A stretch of DNA of 64,000 nt, taken from Cyanobacteria bacterium SIG28 (GTDB taxonomy: Bacteria > Cyanobacteriota > Vampirovibrionia > Gastranaerophilales > Gastranaerophilaceae). Where the stretch lies: NCBI GenBank assembly GCA_015152525.1, contig SUTU01000005.1:56296-120295 (forward strand), read 5' to 3'. The notes beneath the pieces were generated by a model. The model was not told the DNA's origin, ran no database searches, and saw nothing but the letters and a program-made list of their open reading frames with translations. The position numbers were made by a program, and so were the translations under genes. Each line of letters starts with the position of its first letter. Position 1 is the stretch's first letter. Positions 38,713-48,082 of this stretch are shown here, piece after piece.

Positions 38713-40290
38713 TTGGATATAACAAAAGATGAAACACCCGGAGTTTTAAAAGCAGCTTGGCTAATAGCATTAGTTACGATAGCAAGCAAGCTTATGGGCT
38801 TTGTACGAGATATGGTTGTTGCAAATTATTACGGCGCAACAATGGTTTCAGATGCATATTTTTACGCATTACAAATTCCGTCTTTAGCTATAATTATTCT
38901 TGGTGGCGTCGGCGGTCCTTTCCATAGCGCTGCTGTAGCGGTTTTTTCAAAAATAATAGGCAAAGAGTCGCAAGAAAACTTAAACAAACTTTATAATACA
39001 TTTTTAACAACTACATTTATAATATTTGCTATTTTAGCATTATTAGGTTTCTTCTTTGCTGATAAAATTATGGGATTAATTATTTCAGCAGGCTCTCCGG
39101 AACTGGTAACATTAGCGACACAGCATTTCAAATTAATGTCGCCGATTATCTTGATTGGCGGAATTATTGGGATTTTTTACGGTTTATTGGTTAGCCATAA
39201 AGAATATATTTTACCAAATTTATCTCCAATGATTTTAAGTTTGGTTGTTATAGTTGCAATATCTCTCGTTAATAACGATAAATCCGGATTAGCATTGGCT
39301 TTAGCAACAACTGTTGGCGCTATTTGCCAACTATTAATCCAATTTCCAAAACTAAGACAAATTGGATATCGAATAAGACCAAATTTTAATATTATAAATA
39401 ATCCTCAATTTAAAAACATCATTGAACTTCTATTCCCTGCAATCCTAAGTTCTACTATGGGACAAATAACAATTTATATAGATATGTTCTTCGCCTCAAA
39501 TCTACAAGAAGGCGCTTGGACATCTGTTGTTTTTGCTAATAGAATTTTTCAATTTCCGGTAGGAATACTGGTTACAGCTTTTTTAGTTCCACTATTTCCG
39601 CTATTTTCTAAACTCGTGGGTGATGGTAACTATAACGACATAAAAAGCTATTTCAATAAGGGGGTTGGTGTTCTTTTCTTCGCTGCTATTCCTATAATAA
39701 TTATGATACTGACACTTGCAAAAGAGGGAGTATCACTTGTTTTTGAACGAGGCGCATTTAATTCAGATGCAGTAATAATGGTTACGGAAGCTCTTTGTTT
39801 TCTATCTTTTTCAATCCTGCCTTATGTCTTTAGAGATTCCATCACCAGAGTCTATTATGCATTCAATGATTCTAAAACACCATTTATCATAGCTATGTCG
39901 TCAATTGCTCTAAAAGCAGTCTTAAACTATATATTAATTCTAAAACTAAACATGGGAATTGCAGGAATTACCCTCTCTACAACATTTGTAACTCTATTTA
40001 ATGCTGTATTTTTAGGCTTACTTATAAAAAATAAAATTCGTCTTGATTTTACCGCTCTATTCAAAAATTTTGCAAAAATGATTGTAGCTGGTACTATAAC
40101 TTTTACTGCTTGCTATTTAACCGCAAATTGGTTTAATGCTATTGAATTACCAAAGTACATATTTGAACTTACAAAAATATTTTTTATCGGAATAATTTGC
40201 GTAAGCCTATACTCTACTCTAAACTTAGTATTTAGAATGGATTACGCACAAGATTTGTACAAGAGAATAACCTTAAAAAATGTTAAGTAA
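38713..40290 (+). CDS. murJ: Lipid II flippase MurJ (MviN)
   Basis: 525 residues of polytopic membrane protein with the MOP-superfamily MurJ pattern: KAAWLIALVTIASKLMGFVR, then DMVVANYYGATMVSDAYFYA, and later YVFRDSITRVYYAFNDSKTP with conserved basic and acidic residues. It moves lipid II across the inner membrane. It begins with TTG at 38713, three bases after the SpoIID-like stop, within the cysS operon. Confidence 0.94.
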   Translation: MDITKDETPGVLKAAWLIALVTIASKLMGFVRDMVVANYYGATMVSDAYFYALQIPSLAIIILGGVGGPFHSAAVAVFSKIIGKESQENLNKLYNTFLTTTFIIFAILALLGFFFADKIMGLIISAGSPELVTLATQHFKLMSPIILIGGIIGIFYGLLVSHKEYILPNLSPMILSLVVIVAISLVNNDKSGLALALATTVGAICQLLIQFPKLRQIGYRIRPNFNIINNPQFKNIIELLFPAILSSTMGQITIYIDMFFASNLQEGAWTSVVFANRIFQFPVGILVTAFLVPLFPLFSKLVGDGNYNDIKSYFNKGVGVLFFAAIPIIIMILTLAKEGVSLVFERGAFNSDAVIMVTEALCFLSFSILPYVFRDSITRVYYAFNDSKTPFIIAMSSIALKAVLNYILILKLNMGIAGITLSTTFVTLFNAVFLGLLIKNKIRLDFTALFKNFAKMIVAGTITFTACYLTANWFNAIELPKYIFELTKIFFIGIICVSLYSTLNLVFRMDYAQDLYKRITLKNVK

Positions 40291-40303
40291 TGTAAATATT
40301 TTT

Positions 40304-40323
40304 CAAAAAAAGGGTATTTTTTG
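40304..40323. promoter_or_regulatory. Dyad shared with the 81-aa gene upstream region
   Basis: CAAAAAAAGGGTATTTTTTG matches the 7569-7588 element at 18 of 20 bases. It sits just upstream of the sigma-factor promoter and after murJ. Possible operator; terminator activity cannot be excluded. Confidence 0.35.
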
Positions 40324-40344
40324 TAATATTTCTTCACAAAACAC

Positions 40345-40373
40345 TTGAAGTTTATATCCAGTTGATATATATT
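40345..40373 (+). promoter_or_regulatory. Promoter of the sigma-factor gene
   Basis: TTGAAG (40345-40350), a 17-base spacer, then TATATT (40368-40373). Confidence 0.6.
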
Positions 40374-40446
40374 GAGTATATAAGGATTATGTGTTATTAA
40401 TTCAATCCCTAATGTGTTACCCCTCAATAGACTTACGGAGTTTTGT

Positions 40447-41331
40447 ATGAAAAATCAAGTTATCAGAATGAAAAAAACAAGCGCAACTAACCCTGCACGT
40501 GCCGGCTATGTTAGTATTACATCTAATTCATCAGAATTGGGAGATTATTTAAGAAAAGTTAACTCAATCCAAACTTTAGAAGCTAACGAAGAAAAAGAAC
40601 TTGCACTACAAGCAAAAAATGGTGATTTAGAAGCTAAGAAAAAGCTTGTTCAAACAAATTTAAAATTAGTATTAACAATCGCTAGAAAAGCAATTCATGT
40701 TTCAAAATTACCACTTTTAGACCTAATTCAAGAAGGAAATCTTGGTTTGATGATTGCTGTCGAAAAATTTAATCCGGAACTTGGATACAGATTTTCTACT
40801 TATGCAACTTGGTGGATTAAACAAGCAATGTTTAAAGCTATTTCAGAGCAATCATATTGCATGAAAATTCCGGTTTACATTCAAGAAACATTGTCAAAAT
40901 TCTCAAAAATAAAATCAGAAATGGAAAGAAGTTACAATTGTCAAGTTACTAACCAACAAGTTGCTAAAAAAATGGATATCGAACCTGAAAAAATCGACAC
41001 ATATTTATCAGCATATACTTCAACAGTATCGATTGAAGGAAGTTTCGATGCTAACAACGGAAGCGAACTTTCTGTAGCAGATGTTGTTGCAGACACTAAA
41101 GCTTCTGTAGAAGAAACTATTGAACTTGAAGAATTAAAACAAGAAATTGCCAATGTTGTTCAAACTCTTAAAGAAAGAGAACAAACTGTTATAAAAATGA
41201 GATTTGGGCTTGAAAATTTTGCTAAAACCACATTAGAAGATATTGGGAAAATTTATGGTGTAACAAAAGAATGTATCAGACAAACCGAAATCAGAGCTTT
41301 AAACAAGCTTAGAGCTAATTTGTCATACTAA
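40447..41331 (+). CDS. RNA polymerase sigma-70-family factor, group-2-like
   Basis: The ATG at 40447, six bases after CGGAG, is preferred over an in-frame GTG at 40414, giving 294 residues. Region 1.2/2 starts with LGDYLRKVNSIQTLEANEEK. Region 2 shows LLDLIQEGNLGLMIAVEKFN and YRFSTYATWWIKQAM. Region 4 shows LKEREQTVIKMRFGLEN and EDIGKIYGVTKECIRQTEIR. Region 1.1 is absent, and region 4 follows RpoD/SigA-type sequence rather than ECF, so this is a shorter alternative or group 2 sigma, or an RpoH-like form. The first 30 residues (many K, S, T, N) are non-conserved. It has its own promoter and an upstream dyad shared with another gene. Confidence 0.9.
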   Translation: MKNQVIRMKKTSATNPARAGYVSITSNSSELGDYLRKVNSIQTLEANEEKELALQAKNGDLEAKKKLVQTNLKLVLTIARKAIHVSKLPLLDLIQEGNLGLMIAVEKFNPELGYRFSTYATWWIKQAMFKAISEQSYCMKIPVYIQETLSKFSKIKSEMERSYNCQVTNQQVAKKMDIEPEKIDTYLSAYTSTVSIEGSFDANNGSELSVADVVADTKASVEETIELEELKQEIANVVQTLKEREQTVIKMRFGLENFAKTTLEDIGKIYGVTKECIRQTEIRALNKLRANLSY

Positions 41332-41613
41332 CTCTCTAACAAAAAGAAAAGTTTGCTTGATAGAATACCGAGCAAACATTAAATAAACACGAGGATATTA
41401 AGAGAGAGAGTATAAAAGAAAACTGTCTTAAATGGAATTAACAATTATTTTTGTTTTTTCCATTTTTGTTTTTATTTTTTTGTTATCCTTTTCCTTACTG
41501 CTTACATTAATATAAAGTATTTCTGTTTTAAAAAATTGCCCATTTTGAAGCATATTTTTCAGAATTGTTACACTACTTAAAACTGTATATATTAAGGTTT
41601 TCAGGGGTATATA
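41332..41613. other. Intergenic region after the sigma-factor gene
   Basis: A hairpin GTTTGCTTG (41351-41359) with CGAGCAAAC (41369-41377) lies shortly after the sigma gene but has no T-run. A frame at 41432-41515 would encode a 27-residue hydrophobic peptide, MELTIIFVFSIFVFIFLLSF and on, but it has no ribosome site near the ATG. The rest is AT-rich with nothing I can assign. Confidence 0.4.
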
Positions 41614-44418
41614 TTAATTATTTAAAGAGTCTAGAAATTCTTTATTAGCATCTAACGTATCTTTACTTGCCACAATAGAATATATTGGTGGATTTTTAAA
41701 TACTTTATTAGCAAAGTTCTGAATATCTTCTCTTGTTATTGTATCAACAACTTCATATTCTTGGTTAACTAAATCAAATCCTTCTTTTGAAGTTAATCCG
41801 GACATTAAATCCATTAACTTTGTTGTTACTCCTTCATTATCAAGCAAATCTGCTTTATAAATTCGTTTTGCACTTTCTAAATCTTCATCAGTATACTCTG
41901 AATCGATAAGTTTTTGAATTTGTCTATGAAAACCTGTTATAGATTTTTCTACATTATCATAAGATATTTCGCCAATATCTTTATTATCTGTTGTAGTTAA
42001 AATTCGACAAGATAGTTCACCACTATTTCCTATAGTATCAACATAAGAATGAACGGAATATGCCAAGTGTTCTTTTTCTCTAAGTGTATTAAACAGCCCT
42101 ATGGAAGAAGACGACGAAAGAATTTTATTCATAATAGAAGCTGTTACCATCTCTTTTGGTGTCATTTCAAGCGGAAATTTATAAGTTTGCATAATATCAG
42201 CTTGTGATACAGGATAAGCTTTTGTTAAAATTTGAGGTTTAGTATTTTCAACATAAACATTTTCAATTTGATATTCATAAGGCTGTACTTTTGACAAAGT
42301 ACCAAACTCTTTTATAGTCTCTTCCTTAAACTCAGGTTTACCTTCCGGAATATTAACAGTTATAACAGCCTTTGAGTTTTTTAATAAATATTGATGAGTA
42401 TCTTCAATATCTTTTAATGTTAATTTATCTAATTCTGCCAAAGTCTGTTGCGCCGAAATATACATCGGGTTTATTTTTGACTCATTTGCAATATATAAAC
42501 TTTTTGCAGAAGGTTTTCTGCGTTTTATACTATCTTTAATGTTTTTTATTGCATCATCCATTTGTTCTTGAGTTATTCTCGGATGATAGATTAATTCTCT
42601 TGCTTTATTTATGGTTTTGCCAAAATTCGCATAACTACTTGCCCCTTTTATATTCATAGATTTGGATTTTATTGAAGTTGAAACACGAATATTGTTATCT
42701 TCTTCATATTTATCAAGTTCTTCTTCTGACATATATTTTGTACCCATACCATAAATATGAGCCAAAACTTTTTTGGCAACAGGATTTATGTTTTCATCTT
42801 TTCCGTCATATAAATATTTAATTTGAAAATATACATTATCACTTTTGGAATTGTAAAAACCTAACTTGCAATTATTTTCCAAGGTTGTTTCACTAACTTT
42901 ATCAACATTCATCGGTTTGCGTTTTTTAGCTTTAAAAGATATTTTAGAAGCTTCTTCGTAATTTTTTAATATCTCTTCTGTTTCAACTTTCGGATGAACT
43001 AATGTTACAGCAGTTTTTTTCACATCCAAATATTCTTTACAAAATCTTTCTACATCTTCAACTGTTATTGAATCAAAAATTTCTTCGTAATTAGGAATCC
43101 CGCTTCCTAAACCAAGAAGAACATTTCGTCCGATTTCATTGTTAATATAATGTGAATATTCCAAATCATCTTTAAAACCCATGTTCATTTTATCTTTAAT
43201 CTTTTGTACAGTTTCTTCATCCGGTGTTTTTAAATTAGAGAGTTTGTCAAAAAGAATTTTTAAAACTTTTTCTGAATTTTCATCAGAACAGGTTACACCA
43301 TAATATAAATAAGAAGGTGCATTTGGATTTGTACTTACATTATCCATACCAATACCACCATCAGCATTTAGCGTTTTTAATTCTTTGCGAATACCTACAG
43401 TTGTTTGCGCAAGATACCTTGCTACAATTTCCGATATAAATTGGCTTTTTATATCGTTGTTCTTTGGTCCCACAAACCCTAAAACGATTTCAGTAGATTT
43501 TGCCTTATCAGATATAAAATCTTTTCTAACCGTCTTATTAATTGGTGTTAATCTTTCTTCATAAACTTCACCCTTGCGAACTTTATTTGATTTAAACAAT
43601 TTTGAAACAAGTTCAATCGTTTCTTGAGGATCAACATCACCGGTTATCACTAAATTCATATTATCCGGTGTGTAATATTTATCATAATAAGCCTTTACAT
43701 CCTCACGAGTAAGATTTTTTATATGTTCTACACTACCACCTATAAGTTCATCTGCAGAACTGTTTATATTAAACAAAGTTCTTACATTCTGATCTAAAGC
43801 TGTTGTCTGCGGGTCATCCAAAATCATATTTATTTCTGAACAAACCGGACCTTTTTCTTTTTCTATCATTTCATCAGTTAAAGCTAAGTCTTCAGTCATT
43901 GCAGCAATAACCTTAAGTTGCTCCTCAAGATCTTCAGGTTCTAATAAAGGTGAAGAGTTTACATAATCTGTCAACGCATAACCGGTACTTGCGTTTGTCC
44001 AGCCACCGATTTTATCAATTCTTTTAAACGTATCACCGGATTCTAATTTTGTATATCCCTCTGTTCCGTTAGTCCCATTAAAAGCCATATGCTCTAAAAA
44101 GTGGCTTATGCCTTTTATTTTATCATTTTCGTTTAAAGCTCCTACGTTTACATAATTCTTCACCATTACCGGTGAGTTCTCCATCGGCACTACGGTTACA
44201 CGATAACCGTTAGCTAATTTATAAGAATGAATATTTAAACCATTAGTTTTCTCAACCCCTAATAATGAATATTTTTGAGGCATTTTAACCGCAAAATCGG
44301 GCGTTACAGAATTTAACTCTGAAATCTGCGTTTTCTTATTTTCTTGTTTTTCCGGTTTTGTTACAACCTGAGTTGATCGAAACACAACGGGATTAGCTTT
44401 CAACACTTTCATAACCAT
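41614..44418 (-). CDS. M16-family zinc metallopeptidase (pitrilysin/processing type)
   Basis: 934 residues, four-domain full-length M16. The inverted zinc motif HFLEH is His106-Glu109-His110, in GISHFLEHMAFNGT, and a distal Glu lies near residue 187 in IEKEKGPVCSEI. The C-terminal half has the inactive partner domain with SSSSIGLFNTLREKEHLAYS. The N-terminus MVMKVLKANPVVFRSTQ lacks a signal peptide but resembles the M-K-I/V N-termini of lineage-specific proteins in this window. Met3 may be the true start. It degrades or processes peptides; location uncertain. Confidence 0.93.
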   Translation of the reverse strand: MVMKVLKANPVVFRSTQVVTKPEKQENKKTQISELNSVTPDFAVKMPQKYSLLGVEKTNGLNIHSYKLANGYRVTVVPMENSPVMVKNYVNVGALNENDKIKGISHFLEHMAFNGTNGTEGYTKLESGDTFKRIDKIGGWTNASTGYALTDYVNSSPLLEPEDLEEQLKVIAAMTEDLALTDEMIEKEKGPVCSEINMILDDPQTTALDQNVRTLFNINSSADELIGGSVEHIKNLTREDVKAYYDKYYTPDNMNLVITGDVDPQETIELVSKLFKSNKVRKGEVYEERLTPINKTVRKDFISDKAKSTEIVLGFVGPKNNDIKSQFISEIVARYLAQTTVGIRKELKTLNADGGIGMDNVSTNPNAPSYLYYGVTCSDENSEKVLKILFDKLSNLKTPDEETVQKIKDKMNMGFKDDLEYSHYINNEIGRNVLLGLGSGIPNYEEIFDSITVEDVERFCKEYLDVKKTAVTLVHPKVETEEILKNYEEASKISFKAKKRKPMNVDKVSETTLENNCKLGFYNSKSDNVYFQIKYLYDGKDENINPVAKKVLAHIYGMGTKYMSEEELDKYEEDNNIRVSTSIKSKSMNIKGASSYANFGKTINKARELIYHPRITQEQMDDAIKNIKDSIKRRKPSAKSLYIANESKINPMYISAQQTLAELDKLTLKDIEDTHQYLLKNSKAVITVNIPEGKPEFKEETIKEFGTLSKVQPYEYQIENVYVENTKPQILTKAYPVSQADIMQTYKFPLEMTPKEMVTASIMNKILSSSSSIGLFNTLREKEHLAYSVHSYVDTIGNSGELSCRILTTTDNKDIGEISYDNVEKSITGFHRQIQKLIDSEYTDEDLESAKRIYKADLLDNEGVTTKLMDLMSGLTSKEGFDLVNQEYEVVDTITREDIQNFANKVFKNPPIYSIVASKDTLDANKEFLDSLNN

Positions 44419-44504
44419 ATTATATATAAAACAATTTAAACAAATAAATTGCCAATTTGTTACTAAATGTTAATCATTTATTTCATAAGAACAATTTAAT
44501 ATAA

Positions 44505-46007
44505 CTAATTTTTACGTGCGTATATTTTAAATTTCATACCAGTATCAAAAATTTTAACCAATAAATAATCATTCTCAATTTTTTTCATAACATTAGTAGC
44601 ATAATCAACACCAAATTCCGAAAATTTATACAAATACATATTGTCGTTACTTACAACAATATAATCAGGCTTTTGAAAATCTAATCTTTTTGATATTATA
44701 TCTTCACCAAAAGTTTCCACATAAAGCGGTATCAACGAATAAAATTTGTTATCACTATTAACATCCAACATATAATTGATAGTTAAGCATTCCGGATAAG
44801 CCACTATAACTTTATCTTTACCAACACCTTTAAAATAATTTAGAACTTCATTTATGCCATCTGCTTTATTCGGCGATGTATATATAAACCCTTTTTCGCT
44901 CTGAATTTTTACAGACTTATTATTTAATAATTTAATATTTATTGATGCGGTTATAAATGTCCAAACAATCAATAAAAACACAAAATATCTTTTTATATTA
45001 TGCGGAATAAGTATAAAAAATGCTAATAAGGCAAATGGTATAAAATAAGCACCATAGGACCCAAAAACAGGCGCAAAGAACACTTTTACACTTATCAAAA
45101 CAGATACTAAAATAATAAATTTTTCCATAGGTAATAATTTTTTAAACCTAAATGCAAACAAAGTCAAAACCACAGGAAATATCCATAACAATATTTGACA
45201 ATATTTTGACCAATTTACAGGAATTAAAAAATTTATAAAATTTTCCAAACATAACGGGAAATATTTCCATTGAAAATAAACACCCATTACGGAATAAAAC
45301 CAATGTAAAGTCGAAGTTTGTCCCATCGTCTGTATTATTGAAACAACATTTATTAAATCTTCAAATCTAACACCTTGAATATAAAGTAAAATTGAGATAA
45401 AAAAGAATGGAATAATAAGCGCCAAAATATTTTTCACCCAGCTACTCTTCCTCGAGTAAAAAAGCAAAGGTATAATTAAAAGCACAAACTCATATTTACA
45501 ACATATAGCTAAAGAATAAAAGAAATAAGATAAATAAAGTTTATTCTTTAATACGCAATAAATTGAAATTAAAGAAAATAATAAACCATATAATAATCCA
45601 TATGAATACGGAAAAAACGAATTAAAAACATTCGGTGATAATACCAAACCTGCAAAAGCAAACAAACATATTACCAAAGCTATATTTTTACTCAAAAAGT
45701 GTTCAATTATTCTTTGATAAAAATAAAAAATTCCCAAAGACGCAAACAAGCCCGCAAAATAAAACACCTTTAAGGAACTGCCAAAAATCCATATTAAAAA
45801 AGCATTAATTTCATATGATAAAGGTGCATAAATACAAAAAATGTTTTTATACAAAACTTTACCGCTCAACATCTGCTCCGGAATATATGCTTCACGTAAT
45901 GAATCTACCATTACATCGCCAAACTTACCGTAAAAAAAGATAAAAACCAATAATAACAATATTTCTAAAGATATTATCTGCCAATTATTTTTTAATATTT
46001 TTTTCAA
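44505..46007 (-). CDS. Polytopic membrane protein, GT-C glycosyltransferase-like
   Basis: 500 residues with about ten or more membrane segments and a soluble C-terminal part from about 375. The first loop contains FGDVMVDSLREAYIPEQMLS and GKVLYKNIFCIYAPLSY, resembling the acidic catalytic loop and P-x-x-x-L-x-G-x-x-x-Y pattern of PMT/ArnT-type GT-C enzymes that use polyprenyl-phosphate sugars. Monocistronic as far as I see. Specific function unknown. Confidence 0.65.
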   Translation of the reverse strand: MKKILKNNWQIISLEILLLLVFIFFYGKFGDVMVDSLREAYIPEQMLSGKVLYKNIFCIYAPLSYEINAFLIWIFGSSLKVFYFAGLFASLGIFYFYQRIIEHFLSKNIALVICLFAFAGLVLSPNVFNSFFPYSYGLLYGLLFSLISIYCVLKNKLYLSYFFYSLAICCKYEFVLLIIPLLFYSRKSSWVKNILALIIPFFFISILLYIQGVRFEDLINVVSIIQTMGQTSTLHWFYSVMGVYFQWKYFPLCLENFINFLIPVNWSKYCQILLWIFPVVLTLFAFRFKKLLPMEKFIILVSVLISVKVFFAPVFGSYGAYFIPFALLAFFILIPHNIKRYFVFLLIVWTFITASINIKLLNNKSVKIQSEKGFIYTSPNKADGINEVLNYFKGVGKDKVIVAYPECLTINYMLDVNSDNKFYSLIPLYVETFGEDIISKRLDFQKPDYIVVSNDNMYLYKFSEFGVDYATNVMKKIENDYLLVKIFDTGMKFKIYARKN

Positions 46008-46117
46008 TTACGCACCCTCTTTGTAACAAAATCTTAACAAAAGAAATAAAATAAAGCAATTTTGTAACATAAAAAAACTTTATATAGGTGTGTGGTAGTA
46101 ATGAAGGTATTTTAAAA

Positions 46118-46531
46118 ATGTCAGTAAACCCTTATACATTAAATCGTTTGTATAATAATGGAATTATTGATTATGTTGATACAAGTGTATGTAACTTGTC
46201 TATGCCAACATACGCTCCGATGAACGGCTCGCAATATTTGGACATGGCGCGCACAGGTTCACTTTATAATACCTATCCTACTGATACTTTTTTACAAAAG
46301 AACAACACAGAGGCTGAAAACAAACCCCAAAATAACAAATTTTGGGAAGATGATGTTCTAAATATAAAAACTACTTTTAATAATTCAGAACATTCAAAAA
46401 TGGTTAAAAAAGGATTAATCACAACTGGGATACTAGGATTAACTCTGCTTTGTCTTTTTAGTGGCAAAAAGAAACCTCCAGTTCAGAAACAAGGTTTCTT
46501 TTCCAGAATATTTCACAGAAAGAAATGCTAA
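46118..46531 (+). CDS. Lineage-specific protein with C-terminal membrane helix, 137 aa
   Basis: An in-frame GTG exists at 46088, but the ATG at 46118 with GAAGG ten bases upstream gives the cleaner start MSVNPYTLNRLYNNG. The N-terminal half is N/S/Y/P-rich (MPTYAPMNGSQYLDMARTGS). A helix KKGLITTGILGLTLLCLFSG (about 102-121) precedes a basic tail ending FFSRIFHRKKC. The design suggests a tail-anchored membrane protein. It is followed by a strong terminator. Function unknown. Confidence 0.7.
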   Translation: MSVNPYTLNRLYNNGIIDYVDTSVCNLSMPTYAPMNGSQYLDMARTGSLYNTYPTDTFLQKNNTEAENKPQNNKFWEDDVLNIKTTFNNSEHSKMVKKGLITTGILGLTLLCLFSGKKKPPVQKQGFFSRIFHRKKC

Positions 46532-46581
46532 ATAAATTTTTATTAACCTTATTAAAATACCTTATTAATTAACCAATTTCC

Positions 46582-46610
46582 GCTTGAGTGATTAGCTCAA
46601 GCTTTTTTTT
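46582..46610 (+). terminator. Rho-independent terminator
   Basis: GCTTGAG (46582-46588) pairs with CTCAAGC (46596-46602) across TGATTAG, followed by eight Ts. It terminates the 137-aa gene just before the end of the convergent phosphatase-like gene. Confidence 0.9.
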
Positions 46611-46611
46611 G

Positions 46612-47223
46612 CTAAATAGGTTTATAATCGCTATATATAACGCTAGACCAGTCTTTAAAATAACTGATTTGAGTCAACGAGCCGGTTTTAATAAGTATTT
46701 TATGTTGATTTTCCGGTGGTAAATCCAGTGTTTTCGCTAAAGCTGATTGCACAACTTCCGGAGTTGTAACAATAATTATACGATTGCCTTTATTTTCTTT
46801 AATCAACTTATCAATCATTTTTGAAACACGCTTATTGAAAGCAGCTAAAGACTCCCCATTCTCCGGAGTTGAAGCCAATACACCGGTGCCATATTCTTTA
46901 AACAATTCTGCTATAGACTGACCGTGCCAATCACCGTGATTTCTTGGCAAAAGTTCTATTGTTATTGGCTTTTGTTTAAAAAGTTTTGCTATAATTTGTG
47001 CAGACTCCGAACAACAAGCATTTGGGCTTGTATAAATGTTATCGTAAGCAACACCTCTTTTTTCAAGGGTTTCGCAAACTTTTTCAATCTCTTCTTCACC
47101 AATATCATTAAGTTTTGGATATTGAAGCTTGTCGTTTATAATGCCATCCATTGTATAAACATTGGCACCATGAGTTATGAATGTAATTTTACATCTTCTG
47201 TTAAACATAGTTGAAATCCTCAT
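46612..47223 (-). CDS. Histidine phosphatase-fold protein with degraded active site
   Basis: 203 residues following the phosphoglycerate-mutase-like fold: ITFITHGANVYTMDG at the nucleophile loop, IYTSPNACCSESAQIIAKLF, LLPRNHGDWHGQSIAELF, and IIIVTTPEVVQSALAKTLDL. The nucleophile His is kept, but RHG reads THG, the second catalytic Arg (usually L-x-R-A-x-x-T-A) is Cys, and the usual S-H-G near the end is T-T-P. Three core phosphate-binding or catalytic residues are therefore replaced. It may be a binding protein rather than an enzyme. The frame begins MRISTMFNRR; Met6 is an alternative. Confidence 0.8.
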   Translation of the reverse strand: MRISTMFNRRCKITFITHGANVYTMDGIINDKLQYPKLNDIGEEEIEKVCETLEKRGVAYDNIYTSPNACCSESAQIIAKLFKQKPITIELLPRNHGDWHGQSIAELFKEYGTGVLASTPENGESLAAFNKRVSKMIDKLIKENKGNRIIIVTTPEVVQSALAKTLDLPPENQHKILIKTGSLTQISYFKDWSSVIYSDYKPI

Positions 47224-47353
47224 CTAATATCAATTATAACATATATTTAACAACTTTTCAGCTTAAAATCATTCATTTAAAGGTTTGACTTCTAAAAAAA
47301 AGACATTAAACTTAGTGTAGAGACATATAAGTACAAATCCAAGGAGATTAAAT

Positions 47354-47902
47354 ATGAGTAAAAGACTCGACGGAACATCAATGTTTACAGGCGTAAACTC
47401 CGGTTTAACAAACGCATTTACTCAATTAACAAGTCAATATGGCGACAACATTACTATCGAAACCTTAAATAAAGCGTTAACAAACACAAATATTGTAAAC
47501 AATCCGCATGGTGCAACATTTGCTTCGTATATGACAAATAATTTTAACAACATTGACTCTGATTCTGACGGCAAAATCTCTGCTGCAGAAATCCAAAATT
47601 TAATGTCCCAAATGGCTACACAAGGATTAACAAGAGAACAAATAATTGCCTTAAGCGCATCTTCCGGCTTAAATTCTTCCCTACAAGAAACCGTTCTTAA
47701 CCATTTTGATCAAATTGATAAAAACCACGACGGGAAAGTTACAAACCAAGAAATTCAAGCATATGGTGTTGACTCTGATGTCGAAAAACAGAAATTGGCT
47801 GATATAAATCGTTTAGTGAGCAATATGTCAATGTTTTATGAAACAGATTCCCCTGAAGAAGGTAGTTTACTGGATTACAGATATCCGGATGACGAAAAAT
47901 AG
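47354..47902 (+). CDS. EF-hand calcium-binding protein, 182 aa
   Basis: Two canonical EF loops are present: DSDSDGKISAAE (about 73-84) and DKNHDGKVTNQE (about 122-133), each preceded and followed by helices. The N-terminal 60 residues (MSKRLDGTSMFTGVNSGLTN and on) resemble a domain lacking a signal peptide. AAGGAG precedes the ATG. A calcium-responsive or structural role is likely from the motif. It has a strong terminator downstream. Confidence 0.88.
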   Translation: MSKRLDGTSMFTGVNSGLTNAFTQLTSQYGDNITIETLNKALTNTNIVNNPHGATFASYMTNNFNNIDSDSDGKISAAEIQNLMSQMATQGLTREQIIALSASSGLNSSLQETVLNHFDQIDKNHDGKVTNQEIQAYGVDSDVEKQKLADINRLVSNMSMFYETDSPEEGSLLDYRYPDDEK

Positions 47903-47938
47903 AAGTGTGTAAAATATTAGGATAAAGGAAAAGGTACT

Positions 47939-47983
47939 ATTATCGGTTGGGTTTATATTCAACCGATAATGTTTATTTTTTTT
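47939..47983 (+). terminator. Rho-independent terminator after the EF-hand gene
   Basis: ATTATCGGTTG (47939-47949) and CAACCGATAAT (47960-47970) form an 11-base perfect stem, then GTTTATTTTTTTT. Confidence 0.9.
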
Positions 47984-48032
47984 CATTAATAAAACTTTAA
48001 TCAATAGTAATTTGAAATGCTTTTTCATAGAA

Positions 48033-48066
48033 CAAAGCGGGCTGACAAGTTTGTCAGCCCGCTTTG
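48033..48066 (-). terminator. Long perfect palindrome downstream of rpsT
   Basis: CAAAGCGGGCTGACAA (48033-48048) and TTGTCAGCCCGCTTTG (48051-48066) form a 16-base perfect stem around GT. On the reverse strand it lies 16 bases after the rpsT stop, but the following tract TTCTATG is a weak T-run. Likely an rpsT terminator or transcript-end stabiliser. Confidence 0.65.
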
Positions 48067-48082
48067 TAAAAAAATTAAAAAA

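Noticed and set aside
41432..41515. 27-residue hydrophobic peptide frame
   Set aside because: No Shine-Dalgarno near the ATG, and T-rich DNA produces hydrophobic frames by chance.
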